Positions 33,601 to 44,913 of a stretch of DNA of 64,000 bases are shown here, piece after piece. The DNA comes from Magnaporthiopsis rhizophila. Lineage: Eukaryota; Ascomycota; Sordariomycetes; Magnaporthales; Magnaporthaceae. The notes below the pieces were generated by a model, which did no database searches, was not told where the DNA came from, and saw only the letters and a program-made list of their open reading frames with translations. Every line of letters begins with the position of its first letter. Position 1 is the stretch's first letter. Location of the stretch: contig PYSS01000043.1 in NCBI GenBank assembly GCA_003049465.1, positions 124,001 through 188,000 of the forward strand, in the 5' to 3' direction. A program made the translations under genes and the position numbers.

Positions 33601-36600
33601 ATGGGTCAGGGCTTCTCGTCCACCACCCCGCCTGCGGGCTCGGCCGGCATCGACGTGCCGGAGCTGGCCGACCTCGTGTACGAGAAATCCATCGGCACCG
33701 CCCGCTTCCTCAAGTGCATCCGCGCGAGGCACCACGATGGCGTCGTGCTCGTTAAGGTCCTCACCAAGCCCTACACGCCGATGCCGCTCGACGAGTACCG
33801 CCGGATGATTGCGCGCGAGAGCAAGGCGCTCGCCGAGATTCCCAACGCCCTGGGCTACCAGCGCGCCATTGAGACCGAAACCAACGGCTACCTCGTGCGC
33901 CAGTACCTCTACAACTCGCTGTACGACCGCTTCAGCACCCGCCCCTTTCTCGAGGACGTCGAGAAGAAGTGGCTCGCCTTCCAGCTACTCTGCGCCCTGC
34001 GCGACTGCCACGCCAGGGACATCTACCACGGCGATATCAAGAGCGAGAACACGCTTGTGACGTCATGGAACTGGCTCTACCTGTCCGACTTCTCGGCCTC
34101 GTTCAAGCCCGTCATGCTGCCCGATGACAACCCGGCAGACTTCTCGTACTTTTTCGACACATCGGGCCGCCGCACCTGCTATCTGGCCCCCGAGCGCTTC
34201 TACCCGCCCGGCGGCGATTTCGACCCCGACACCAAGCTGAACTGGGCCATGGACATATTCAGCGCCGGCTGCGTCATCGCCGAGCTCTTCATCGAGGCCC
34301 CCATCTTCAGCCTCAGCCAGCTGTACAACTACCGCAGCGGCAAGTACGACCCGGCCATCTCGCACCTCAGCCGCATCCCTGATAAGGAGCTGCGCGACAT
34401 GATTGTCCACATGATCCAGCTGGACCCCCAGAAGAGATATTCGGCCGAGGAATATCTGCGCTTCTGGCGCAGGAAGGCCTTTCCGGACTACTTTTACGAC
34501 TTCCTTCACCAGTACATGGAGGTCATCACGGACCCCTCGTCGGGTCAGTACCCCGTGTCTGGCGCGACCCGGAACTTGGGAGAGCCCGACGAGCGGATAG
34601 ACCGTGTCTTTTACGACTTTGACAAGATATCTTATTCTCTGGGGTACCAGCACGACAGGAACCCGGCGTCGGCGGCAGCAGTCGCGCCAAGAGCCTCACG
34701 CCTTGGACTGACACATTTCCCAGTGAATTTGAGCATACCGAACAATGAGCACCACGTCTCGAATGCTGCGCAACCTCCGGCAGACGACGGCACGCTCATA
34801 TTCTTGACCTTGGTCTGCTCTTCTTTGCGGAACACGGCGAGGGCGGCCTCCAAGTTGCGGGCGTGTGACGTGCTTCTGGCGTTCGCCGAGAGGCTCACGG
34901 ACGAGGCGAAGCTTGACCGCGTCTTGCCGTACTTGATGTCGCTCCTGAACGACAAGGCCGACATGGTGGTAGTGGCGGCCCTGAGGAGCATCACGCAGCT
35001 CCTGGCGCTGGTCAAGGTTGTGACGCCCGTCAACTCGCCAGTCTTTATCGAATATATACTGCCACGCATGCAGCTCGCCCTGCTCGGCACCCACAACGCC
35101 CCCGGTCCGCTGGTACGAATGACTTACGCCTCATGCCTCGGCACTCTAGCCACTACGGCTGGCCGTTTCCTGGACATGGCCGGTGCTGTGCAGGCGGACG
35201 GCGCGGCCTTCGCGGCTGACCCTGATGTCGAGTCCGGGACCATGGCGAACGCGGCGTTTGACGGCATGTTCGACAACGCGCGGAGAGAGCTTATACTCAT
35301 GTTTGAGGCCCACACCAAGGCGTTGATCGAGGACCCAGACCCGTTTGTGCGCCGGGCGTTTCTCAGCTCCGTGCCGGATCTCTGCATGTTCTTCGGCACG
35401 GCCGACTCCAACGACATCATTCTGGCGCATCTGAACACGTATCTGAACGACGGTGACTGGACCCTCAAGTGCGCCCTGTTCGATACCATTGTGGGTATCG
35501 CCGCCTTTATAGGTAGCACCAGCTTGGACGAGTTCATTCTCCCACTCATGGTGCAGGCCCTGATGGACACGGAGGAGTCGGTGGTCCACGCCGTCCTGCA
35601 CTCGCTGGCCGAGCTGGCCGAGCTTGGCTTGTTCTCCAAGGCACGGGCTTGCGAGCTGGTCGAAGTGGTGGCGCGTTTCACCATGCACCCAAACATCTGG
35701 ATCCGTGAGGCCGCGGCCGAGTTCGTGTCTGCCGCCACGAGACACCTCTCGCGGGCCGACATTAGGTGCATGATATACCCACTGGTGGCCGCGTACCTGA
35801 AGCCCGGGATCATACCCGACTTCTCGGAGCTGTCGTTGCTGAGCACGCTCAAGAAGCCGCTGACCAGGGCCGTGTTCGACCAGGCTCTGGTCTGGGCCCT
35901 CAAGTCCGATCGGGGTTTGTTCTGGAAGGCGCTACAAAATGCGAGGGCGCTGACGCTTGGCTCCTCCTCGTCGATTTCTGGGACCGGTCGCGGAGCCAGG
36001 GATGCCGGCTCGGCTGCGCTCGCCAAGATTGCCAAGAATGACGAGGACGAGCAGTGGCTCGCGAGGCTGCGCAACCTCGGGCTATCCCAGGAGGACGAGT
36101 TCAAGCTTCTGTGCTTGCGCGAATTCATCTGGCGGCTGAGCCAGATGAGGATGCGGGATGCCTCCTCGGCGGCCAACCAGGACGAAAGGAACCTGCTCAA
36201 CAATATCATTGCGTTACGGACTCTTGGCGTGACCCCACAAATGGTATTCTTTGACGAGGAGCCGCATCGGTCGTCTTCTGGGCTGCCGGAGCTGGACGGC
36301 ACCCCTCGCACCATCACAGACGCCCTGCGAGACGCCTCCATGACCATCGACGATCCCGTGGCCAGACGCCGCCGGGCCGCCTACAACAGCCACCGATCTC
36401 GTCTGAGCCTCGACAGCATGTCCCCGGTTTCAACAGACGGACGCCGGCGCCCACTCGACGATGCTGCGGGCCTATTGGCGCCGCAGCAGATATCACCACG
36501 ACTGCTCTCGCCGCCACCTGAGAGGGTAAGGGGCGGCAGCGCTACGCCTTCGGAGTACGGTCCCAGGAGGACGCTCCATCGCCAGTCGAGCGCCCTCACC

Positions 36601-38463
36601 CTCCTGAACAGGAAGGAAAGCGCAAAGTCTGGGCCCGAAACGGGCACAACCGAGGCCAATGCCTTTGGGCAGGTTGGCGGGGGTCACACGCCACATGCGG
36701 CAAAGGGCAAGGCGTCGATGGCGGCAGCCGAGCTGGACGACGCACTTTCGGCCAAGGTGAAGCCAAGGGCAATACACACCTACGAGGGCAACGACCCCAG
36801 CATTCTCAAAATGCTAGACTCGATGTATACGGAAAACTACCCGCACGACCTGGCCGAGTTTGGGCCGATGGTGACGCCGGTGGCACGCGCAAGGCCGAGC
36901 CGGCCGACGGCGACGGCGGGCCCCGGAACCGTAGAGCAGGGCTGGAAGCCGGGCGGCAAGCTGGTGGCGACGTTTGCGGAGCACCACGGGGCCATCAACC
37001 GGGTGGTGGCATCGCCCGACCACGTCTTCTTCATCACGGGCGGCGATGACGGCACGGTGCGGGTGTGGGACACGGCGCGGCTGGAACGCAACATTGCACA
37101 TCGGTCGCGGGCGACGTACTCACACGCGCCAGGGGCAAAGGTGCTCGCGCTGTGTTTTGTGCAGGACACACACTGCTTCGTCAGCTGTGCCAGCGACGGC
37201 AGCGTCCATGTGGTCAAGGTCGAGTGTTCGGCCTCGGGGGACGTGACGCGCTATGCCAAACAGCCCCGGCTCGTGCGCGAGTACCGCCTCGGCCGCCCCG
37301 GCGAGCATGCCGTCTGGTGCGAGCACTTCAAGCAAGGGGGCGATTCTGTGTCGACGCTGGTGCTGGCGACCAACCGGTCGCGCGTCGAGGCCATCGACCT
37401 GCGCGACATGTCGCTGCTCTACGCGCTCGAAAACCCGGTCCACCACGGCACGCCGACGTGCTTCTGCATCGACCGCCGCCGCAACTGGCTCTGTCTCGGC
37501 ACCTCGCACGGCGTCCTCGACCTGTGGGACCTGCGCTTCAAGGTCCGCCTCAAGGGCTGGGGCGTGCCCGGAAAGGGTGCCGTCTACCGCCTCGCCGTCC
37601 ACCCGGCAAAGGGCCGTGGCAAGTGGGTTTGCGTTGCCGGCGGCACCGGCCAGGGCGAGGTCACGGTGTGGGACCTCGAGAAGACGACGTGCCGCGAGGT
37701 CTACCGCGTGGGCGGCAACAAGGAAGGGCCTCGCGGCTACGGTGCCTGGGAGGTGGACGAGGACAAGCCCGAGGGCATGCTGGGCAGGTTCGCTACCGAC
37801 ATCGAGCCCGCCGTCCTGTCTGGAGCGGCCGTGTCTGCTGCTGCTGCCGCTGCTGCTGCTGCGGGGGCGGGTAGTAATGCCGGCGGAAGTGTGGTTAGCA
37901 GCCTCAATGTCGCTGGCGCCGCGCCCCAAGTCGGCGGCGGGGCAGACCGCGGCGTGCGAGCCATGGTGGTCGGCAACAGCAACGGTGGTGGCACCACCTC
38001 GGGCGGCGGGGACGACGGAGGCGGCGGGGCGGGTAGCAGTAGCAGCCGCGACGTTAGGAACGCCTACATCGTCACGGCCGGGTCGGACAAGAAGCTCCGG
38101 TTCTGGGACCTGGCGCGCATCGAGAACAGCACCGTCTTCAGCGGCCTGGCCCCCCACGAGGGCCGCCCCTCCTTCACGGCCAGCCACCCGACCACGGCCA
38201 TGACGCTCAACACGGAGCGTCTCCCGCGCTCGTCGTCGTCGTCGTCGTCGCCGCACGACGCCGTCACGGTCGACGGCACCGCCAGCATCAGCAGCCGCGC
38301 CAGGGGCCGTCCCAGGGCCTCGCGCTCGACCGTCGTCGCCATCCAGCAGCAGCAGCTCCTGCGCAGCCACCTCGACGCCGTGCTCGACGTGGCCGTGCTC
38401 GAGAGCCCCTACACCATGACCGTTTCTGTCGATCGAAGCGGCGTTGTTTTTGTGTTTCAGTGA
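33601..38463 (+). CDS. VPS15 regulatory kinase of PI3-kinase complex
   Basis: Large scaffold and pseudokinase-like subunit of the class III phosphatidylinositol 3-kinase (Vps34) complex, acting at endosomes, vacuole and the pre-autophagosomal site. A single uninterrupted exon encodes 1620 aa. The N-terminus MGQGFSS offers Gly2 for myristoylation. The kinase-like domain covers about 27-305, with HGDIKSEN (Asp145) and DFS in place of DFG, as is usual for Vps15. HEAT repeats follow (about 400-850, for example VLPYLMSLLNDKADMVVVAA). WD40 repeats fill the C-terminus from about 1118 (TGGDDGTVRVWD ... SDKKLRFWDLARIE). Between WD repeats lies a poly-Ala and Gly/Ser-rich insert at about 1408-1485. The intronless structure contrasts with most neighbours. 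Confidence 0.97.
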   Translation: MGQGFSSTTPPAGSAGIDVPELADLVYEKSIGTARFLKCIRARHHDGVVLVKVLTKPYTPMPLDEYRRMIARESKALAEIPNALGYQRAIETETNGYLVRQYLYNSLYDRFSTRPFLEDVEKKWLAFQLLCALRDCHARDIYHGDIKSENTLVTSWNWLYLSDFSASFKPVMLPDDNPADFSYFFDTSGRRTCYLAPERFYPPGGDFDPDTKLNWAMDIFSAGCVIAELFIEAPIFSLSQLYNYRSGKYDPAISHLSRIPDKELRDMIVHMIQLDPQKRYSAEEYLRFWRRKAFPDYFYDFLHQYMEVITDPSSGQYPVSGATRNLGEPDERIDRVFYDFDKISYSLGYQHDRNPASAAAVAPRASRLGLTHFPVNLSIPNNEHHVSNAAQPPADDGTLIFLTLVCSSLRNTARAASKLRACDVLLAFAERLTDEAKLDRVLPYLMSLLNDKADMVVVAALRSITQLLALVKVVTPVNSPVFIEYILPRMQLALLGTHNAPGPLVRMTYASCLGTLATTAGRFLDMAGAVQADGAAFAADPDVESGTMANAAFDGMFDNARRELILMFEAHTKALIEDPDPFVRRAFLSSVPDLCMFFGTADSNDIILAHLNTYLNDGDWTLKCALFDTIVGIAAFIGSTSLDEFILPLMVQALMDTEESVVHAVLHSLAELAELGLFSKARACELVEVVARFTMHPNIWIREAAAEFVSAATRHLSRADIRCMIYPLVAAYLKPGIIPDFSELSLLSTLKKPLTRAVFDQALVWALKSDRGLFWKALQNARALTLGSSSSISGTGRGARDAGSAALAKIAKNDEDEQWLARLRNLGLSQEDEFKLLCLREFIWRLSQMRMRDASSAANQDERNLLNNIIALRTLGVTPQMVFFDEEPHRSSSGLPELDGTPRTITDALRDASMTIDDPVARRRRAAYNSHRSRLSLDSMSPVSTDGRRRPLDDAAGLLAPQQISPRLLSPPPERVRGGSATPSEYGPRRTLHRQSSALTLLNRKESAKSGPETGTTEANAFGQVGGGHTPHAAKGKASMAAAELDDALSAKVKPRAIHTYEGNDPSILKMLDSMYTENYPHDLAEFGPMVTPVARARPSRPTATAGPGTVEQGWKPGGKLVATFAEHHGAINRVVASPDHVFFITGGDDGTVRVWDTARLERNIAHRSRATYSHAPGAKVLALCFVQDTHCFVSCASDGSVHVVKVECSASGDVTRYAKQPRLVREYRLGRPGEHAVWCEHFKQGGDSVSTLVLATNRSRVEAIDLRDMSLLYALENPVHHGTPTCFCIDRRRNWLCLGTSHGVLDLWDLRFKVRLKGWGVPGKGAVYRLAVHPAKGRGKWVCVAGGTGQGEVTVWDLEKTTCREVYRVGGNKEGPRGYGAWEVDEDKPEGMLGRFATDIEPAVLSGAAVSAAAAAAAAAGAGSNAGGSVVSSLNVAGAAPQVGGGADRGVRAMVVGNSNGGGTTSGGGDDGGGGAGSSSSRDVRNAYIVTAGSDKKLRFWDLARIENSTVFSGLAPHEGRPSFTASHPTTAMTLNTERLPRSSSSSSSPHDAVTVDGTASISSRARGRPRASRSTVVAIQQQQLLRSHLDAVLDVAVLESPYTMTVSVDRSGVVFVFQ

Positions 38464-39307
38464 TGCGATACATGCATGCATTCATGCTCTTTCTTCCTGA
38501 ATTTTTCTTCCTTGCTTTCATCTCGGTTTAGACTACCTAGGCATATTTGGCGGGAACCGGGCATAGTCGGTGGGTTTCCTCTTTAATCGGCTTCCACAGT
38601 TTCTTTTCTTCCCTCTCCTTTTTTTCACCTCGGGCATCTTAGATTTAATCAGGGATTGGATACGGTTAGGGTATAGAACTAGGATTACTTCGATTCTACG
38701 CTTGGAAGGCTAGCACAGACGAGGTTTACACGACTCCCAGCATTAATCCAACACTAATCAGCTCTGAGCTCCATTCGGTTAACGATAACACCGATTCTCT
38801 GTTGGTCGGCGTCATGGATCTAGGGTACGTGCTACACACAAGGTCTACCGAAACGACTGGGCAAACCCGGCGTCTATATCAAAGCTGGCCGGCGCCGAGG
38901 ATAAAAACCAATAGCCCTCCCGACTCCCACTTCTCGTCACCACGCCCGTTAACCAACACACGCCATGTCGTAAAGTGAACCATGTCTCTGTCTCTCCACT
39001 TGGGATACTATACTTGACAGTACCTTGTAAGGTGAATTTTTTTCTTCTTTCTGTGGAGATTACATTGAAGAGGTCTGTGCTCCCTCGTTCACAGACTGAG
39101 ACATCGCAGACATGATTAAGCCACGTCGTTTCGAACAGCAGAAGAATACCGACTCGGTATATCCGCTCACTGCACGACGCAGGACAGGCGGTGCTGGGTT
39201 CCGGGATGTGGTGTGGTCTTAAAAGAAGTCGAGGGATGGTGTGATTGCACCGATTAACCCTGGCTTGTTTTCCGCTCCCCCACCCTTCATGGCCTCGCTA
39301 TAGTTCA
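38464..39307. other. Convergent VPS15/PP2A 3' spacer
   Basis: AT-richer spacer between two gene ends, containing their 3' UTRs. No coding frame is supported. Confidence 0.5.
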
Positions 39308-40497
39308 TTATAGGAAGTAGTCGGGTGTCCCTGCGAAAAGTCGAGTCAGTATCGGACATCTGTAGAAATAGTGACGAAAGAAGACAGTCGTAGATAAGCT
39401 GAGGGATACATACGTCTTGAGACCAGTGGTTCACCCGCGCGAGGGCACGGGTCGAATTGGAGGCTGGGCGCTGTTAGTTTCACCCAAGTTGAAAATTGTC
39501 CGTCAATGAGGGGCTCGCTCACAAAGTGTATTTAAGGTGCTCGTCAATCTCCATGATGGCAGCCTGGTTACCGCAACGGTAGCAGTAGTTGGGTGCTGGT
39601 ATTAGGTGTTCGTCAAATTAGCCTCTGCACAGCCCTGCTCCTGTTGCACCCAGAGGCGGCAGGTTGCGGGGTTTCAATGACCCGTTAGGACCCCAACTTA
39701 CCTGAGAAAATGGTGACGACATTGCGGTCCTGGGACCAGTTGTACCCCTCCATAACCAGCTGGTGGGCTCTGGCAATAAGGGTCAGACCGTTGTTGTGGT
39801 TGAAGGCCTCGGAAATGTCCTGGCCAAAGGTGTAGCCGGCGCCACGGGGAGAGATGCCCCAGCCGCAGCGGTCGTCGGGGTCGGACCAGAGCAGGTCGCA
39901 CATGGGGCCCTCGTGTGGCACCTCTTGGATCCTGTCGAGCGCCCGAATGTTGTCGAGCGTGTCGATGCTGGGCGAGAGGCCTCCGTGAAGACAGAAGATT
40001 TGGTTGTCGATCAGGGCTGTGAGGGGGAGGTAGTCGAACAGGTCCGTGAAGTACTTCCACACGTTGGCGTTGCCGTACTTGCGCAGGCACTCGTCGTAAA
40101 AGCCGTAGACCTGTGTGATCTGCCGCGACTCGTGGTTCCCCCGCAGGATCGTGATGCGTTGCGGGTAGCGAATCTTCAGCGCAACCAGCAGCGTGACCGT
40201 CTCGACCGAATAGTAGCCTCGGTCAACGTAGTCACCTGTTTATTGGCTGGTTGGCATTCTGGGTATACGTGTGACACGGCGTCCGTCTGGTGCGTCATGA
40301 AGATGAAAGGAAGGTACCACATACCCATGAAAAGATAGTTCGTATCGGGGTTGGGGCCTCCAATCTTGAAGAGCTCCATGAGGTCGTGGAACTGGCCATG
40401 TATATCGCCGCAGACGGTGACGGGGCATTTCTATTGGACGCAAGGCAGATTAGTCGTCAGCGGTCACGGTCATATCGAGCGCGGGGGAGGAGAGGGC

Positions 40498-40528
<31 letters not shown>

Positions 40529-40920
40529 ATAAGATGGTCACTTACCACTGGCTGAACGTTGGACTCCTCCTGCAGAACATCGCGCGCCTATCGAGGAGGG
40601 AAATACGTCTGTTAGTACGCGCAACACCGAAGAAGAAAAAAAAATCGAGAGGCGCGACGAGTGTAGTCAAGGCTAGGCGAAGCAAGGCGACGGGCCGGAT
40701 GGACGCAGCGCGCGCGACCGCAAAGGCTGAGGGGCCGATGGGGCGAGGAAGGGGCTCGAACCTTTTCGCAGAGTCTCTGGACGTCCGACTCGACGAGCTG
40801 TTTGCAGGCCATCAAGCTCTCGATCCAGCCGTCGAGCGTGGGGATGGTGGTGGGCTCCAAGGCGGGCTGGGGCGCGAGGTCGGTGGGCACGCGCCCGACA
40901 TCCTCCATGTTCGTATCCAT
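39308..40920 (-). CDS. Protein phosphatase 2A catalytic subunit
   Basis: Catalytic Ser/Thr phosphatase of the PP2A holoenzyme. Seven exons, 40920-40762, 40587-40546, 40430-40325, 40235-39702, 39595-39523, 39463-39414 and 39330-39308, encode 328 aa, the fungal PP2A length. Metal-binding motifs GDIHG (75-79), GDYVDRG (103-109) and RGNHE are intact, as is the C-terminal tail ending TPDYFL, the target of tyrosine phosphorylation and leucine carboxymethylation in this family. The tail comes from a 23-base terminal exon. Every junction restores a conserved residue, for example TCAG|GTAAGT rebuilding SAPNY. The third intron contains 28 consecutive A on the plus strand (T on the coding strand). The ATG at 40920 precedes a second in-frame ATG four codons on; either could be used. 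Confidence 0.97.
40498..40525. repeat. A28 homopolymer in PP2A intron
   Basis: Uninterrupted 28-base poly-A (poly-T on the coding strand), inside the intron 40431-40545. It may serve as the polypyrimidine part of the intron. Its length may be unreliable in the assembly. Confidence 0.85.
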
Positions 40921-42151
40921 TTCGCCGTCTCCGTCGTCGATGACGATGTCCAGCGGTCGTACCTCCAAGGACGCTATCCTGGGCGGCTGCTGCTGTTTTC
41001 AGCTCGACAACGAACGGGGCGAGGAGGCGGGAATGGAGGAGGGGCGGCGCAAGCAGCGATGGCGGGATACGAGAGGGGGGAACGCGTCGCCGACAGAAGC
41101 GATCAAGGCGGGATGGTAGAGAGATAGGTTGGTTGGGTAGGTTGCAACCAGGTGGGTTGGTTGGTGGCCGATGACGGGTTTGTTGTTTGGTGTTCAAATG
41201 CCGGCCGTCATGACACCAAGACAGACTCGAGGGCGGGCGACAAAGCGGTGCTGGAGCTTGACAAGAAAGGTGGTGGCGGCCTGGGCAGCAGTAGCAGCAG
41301 GACGCAGGGTCAATGCCAAAAGAAAGTGGCAACAATTGCCCGCGGTTGGTGGAGCACGACCCCCAGCACACGACGAATGAGGTAAGTCTGTTTGGTTGTC
41401 GATGGAAAAAAACCACCACGATGGGAGCGCAATCAAGAATGAATAAAATATGGCAAGGGATTTCGAGAGACTGCAGTGGTTAAGCTAGCTAAGAACGGGA
41501 CACGCTGAGAGTGCGTGGGCTGCGGGCTGAAATGGCTGGAGATTTTGATGTCTGATTGTGCTGGAGTGCGGGCAGGAAATGCACCTTGCACAGCAACCCG
41601 CGCTTGGGTCAGTCGCTACCACTTCGGCTAGGTGGGGTAGGAGGGTCGAAAGCTGCCTGCCATGCACGGGCGGTGAACCTAGGCTGATTGGAGGGGCACC
41701 CTGAATTGACTCGGGGCACGTGCACTGCAGCCGCCTCCACCGTCCAAGCTCCGGGCAGCTTGTCCACGCAGGGATTTCTTATGAGGCGAGATATACCGCT
41801 TAGCCCGGTAGGTCGGTAGATACCCAACATGGATCATGACGGCCCAAGCGATAAGAAATAGAGCTTATTCCAAAGTAAGTGCGGCTACATGTTTATCTTG
41901 AATGTTGGATATCTAGGTAGGTATCTAAAAGGATAGGTAGGTAGGTAGTAGGTAGGCAAGGTAGCTAGCCGTACGAGCTCTTTAAACCGATATGCTGCTG
42001 TGAGTCTCTGCTCCAGGCGCCGCTAGAAAATGGGAGAAATAGACTGCACCAATGCCATCATCTGGCCGCTTAACTGCCGCTTGCACAAAATAACAAAGTG
42101 AGTAAATACTAGTACTACATCTCCGTGACGGCACATGGCAGTGTTGAGCGC
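40921..42151. other. Intergenic upstream of PP2A
   Basis: Holds the 5' leader and promoter of PP2A and the 3' region of EXO84. A TAGG microsatellite lies at about 41932-41956. No gene is supported. Confidence 0.45.
41932..41956. repeat. TAGG microsatellite
   Basis: Imperfect tandem TAGG/GGTA units read directly from the sequence. The unit is not the fungal telomere repeat TTAGGG. Confidence 0.7.
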
Positions 42152-44411
42152 TCAGCTCAAGCCAAGACCGAGCACAGGAGCGGCGGAAGACGATCCGTTG
42201 GCCGCGCCCCTGCCGGGCACCGCGCGCCCGACCAGGTTCCTAAAGTCGAGTCCAACCTCGGACAGCATGTCGGCGTGGTCCTTGGCCCGCTCCATGCAGG
42301 ACTGCCACACCTCGCCGTCCCGTTCCGTGCCGCTGAGCTGCCGCGCCAGGATCGCGTTGAAGGTGTCCACCTCCTCCTTGGCCCACTTGACGCACGCGCT
42401 CATCATCGGCGGCGGGAAGCACCCCTGGAAGCACGCGACCGTGTTCTTGATGATGGTGAAGTACACGAACGATATCTCCCAGATGTACCGGTGCAGGTCA
42501 CCCTGGAAAATGCATTGCCTGAGAGGGAGAAGAGTCGCGTCAGCAAGGTGAGAGAAAGAGCCGCGCTTTACGCTCGTTGGCAAATAAGAACAAAAAGCGG
42601 TAGGTAGGTGGGAGCACTGACCGTGAACGCTTCTGTATGATGTTGCTCCGTGCGTCGAGGTAGGCCTCGCGCGCCCGATCCTCGTACCCGAGCCTGGTCA
42701 GCCAGCCCACGTTCCGCTTGGTCTTGCGCTGGTTCTCGTGCGTCTCGACCAGCTCGCGCGTGATCAGCACCCCAAGCCTGGCGCTGCGCTCCTCCACCTT
42801 GAACTCGATAAAGTCCTGTGCAATGGCGTTGTTCTTGAGGCTCTTGGCGAGGCCCTTGAGCTTCTCGACCCGCACAACGGCCGGCTCAAACCGCTGCAGC
42901 GCAATCTCGATGTCCAGCTCGTCCATCTGGCCCTCGACCCAGCGCAGGTTCTGCTGCTTGCCGTCCACCTCGATCAGCATGTCCTTGATGTCCGACAGCG
43001 TCTCGAGCAGATCCGTCTTCTGCAGCAGGCCCGGGTCGCGCGACGCAAAGTAGTTGATGGTCTCCTTGGCCTTGTTGTTGGCGTCCATCTCGGACTGCAG
43101 CCCCCGCCGCAGCTCCTCCACCGCCTTGCGCATGTTGAGCATCAGCGATCCCTTTTCCGAGTCGTCAGCCTTCTCGGTCCTGTATATGACCGTCTCCTGT
43201 CCCACCCCGCGGACCATTATGGCGTCCGCCAGCTTGGTCCGCCCGCTCGACGCCTCGCCCGACCCGGCCATGTCGACGACCTCAATGTCGAGCAGCGGCC
43301 AGCAGCGGTCCGCCACCAGCTTGACCTGCGGCTCACGAAACTCGGAGCCCTCTGCCCTCTTCTTCTTGCGCGACGCGATGAGCAGGTGGTCGTTGAGGAG
43401 GAAGATCTGCATCGCCCGCCGCGACTTGTACGTTGCGCTGTCCAGCTCGATCCAGTGGCCCGCGTTCTGCACCACGTGGCGCCCAGACGAGTTTGGCAGG
43501 AACTTTTGCGAGCCTTCGACGTGCTTGTACAGCGCCTGCATCTGCGAGTTCCACAGAGCCGTCCGGTCCGCCACCGAGCTGCGCTTGTCCCGCTTGCTGA
43601 GCGACGCTGAGACCCCGCCCGCGCTCAGGTTGACCGCCTCGCCCGCGCCGCCGCCGTCGCCCCGGGACGACGCCGACCGCAGCGCCGTGGTGTTGGCGCT
43701 CAGCTCCGACATGAGGTTCTTGAGCGCCCGCATCTCGCCCTTGAGTTTTTCAGCCTCCTTGCTGATCTTGATGAATTGCGTGCGGTTCTGGTACACGTTC
43801 TGCTGCAGGTCTGTCGCCGCCCGGCTCCCGAGACTGCGCAGGGATTCTTCAAAGTCGCGGATTTCGTCCTCGGTCGCGTCGCTCAGTATCTGGGCGACGT
43901 ACTGGTCGGCCACGAGCTTCGGATCGCGCAGCGCCTTGGCGTCCAGGACGGGCGCGGACCCTCCCCCTCCCGGCCCTCTCGAGGGCGGTGCCGCTCTTCT
44001 TTCCCTGTCCCTACTTGAGGCCTCATACTGGTTGAACGAAGGCAGGGCCGGTACAGGGGGAGCGAACCCGTCGGCCGGTAGGTCGTTGAACCGTGTAGAG
44101 AAGCGACGTTTCACGAGGTCCGAGGTCTACCGAAGAGGAATCTTCTGGATCAGCTTCCAAGCTCCTTGGATTACGGCTCGACTCGACGGGCCAGACTCCT
44201 TCCCCAGTGAAGATCTTACCTTGCCACCGGCCATTGGCGGACGTGGAGGCGCAACACCGCCAGGTCCCGGGAGACCGGGCCGACTTCGAGGAGGGCCAAC
44301 ATTGCCGTTGCCGGGCAGGGGTTCGGTGACCTGCCTCGGGGCGCTGATGGTCGGGCGTGCCTTTCGCTTGGGACCAGCCCGGAGCGAGATTTTGCTTCTT
44401 TCCTCACTCAT
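42152..44411 (-). CDS. Exocyst complex component EXO84
   Basis: Subunit of the eight-protein exocyst that tethers secretory vesicles to the plasma membrane at growth sites such as hyphal tips. Three exons, 44411-44220, 44126-42622 and 42518-42152, give 687 aa. After a Pro/Gly-rich N-terminus comes the conserved coiled-coil region (VADQYVAQILSDATEDEIRD, LQQNVYQNRTQFIKISKEAE). A PH-like domain lies at about 255-370 (GHWIELDSATYKSRRAMQIF, LLNDHLLIASRKKKR). A helical C-terminal domain follows (LLQKTDLLETLSDIKDMLIE, FQGDLHRYIWEISFVYFTII). The last junction is CG|G, joining KRSR to QCIFQG. The gene is divergent from TOM20, with 502 bases between starts. Confidence 0.94.
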
Positions 44412-44913
44412 GATGTATTGATGGGGATGACGTCTCGGGTGGGTATCCTGCCATGCAGGTTGAGGAGACGTGACCGATCACGGCTTTTCACGTCGGCCTA
44501 CTGAAACTGGCAGGGCTGGTCGGCGGGCAGGGCGTCCGCAATTGAGCCTGAGCTCCACTCGAGGCCAAGGTAGCCTGCCCCACCCCTGTGGCCAGGCCTT
44601 GTCTGCTGTAACTAGGGCTGTTTGACAACCAGGCCCGGCAGCGTTGAACCTTCCGCCCATGACGGGGATGGAATCCAGCAACTGGCGCTGATAAGATTGG
44701 GTAAAATTTTGGCAGCACAACAAGGACGGCCACCAAGCCATCCAAATGCGGTGACCCTCAATTCCAGTTTGCTTGCTTCGCCTCAACCTCCTACCCAGCA
44801 CGCCGATTCGATCCCGACCGAGCTCGCCTCTCGCACGCCCGTGCCAACGTTGAGACGCATCCTGCAGGAGCACCCCCGCCGACCGAATTTTGATTGCGGT
44901 TTTGTCATAAACC
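44412..44913. promoter_or_regulatory. Shared EXO84/TOM20 divergent promoter
   Basis: 502 bases between divergent start codons, which must serve as upstream region for both genes. No strong TATA box is apparent. Inferred from layout. Confidence 0.5.

Noticed and set aside
37120..38481. 453-codon open frame antisense to VPS15
   Set aside because: Same explanation: codon bias of the WD-repeat coding strand.
41932..41956. TAGG repeat as an internal telomere remnant
   Set aside because: The unit is four bases and imperfect, unlike TTAGGG.
43054..44421. 455-codon frame antisense to EXO84
   Set aside because: Shadow of EXO84; no domain.
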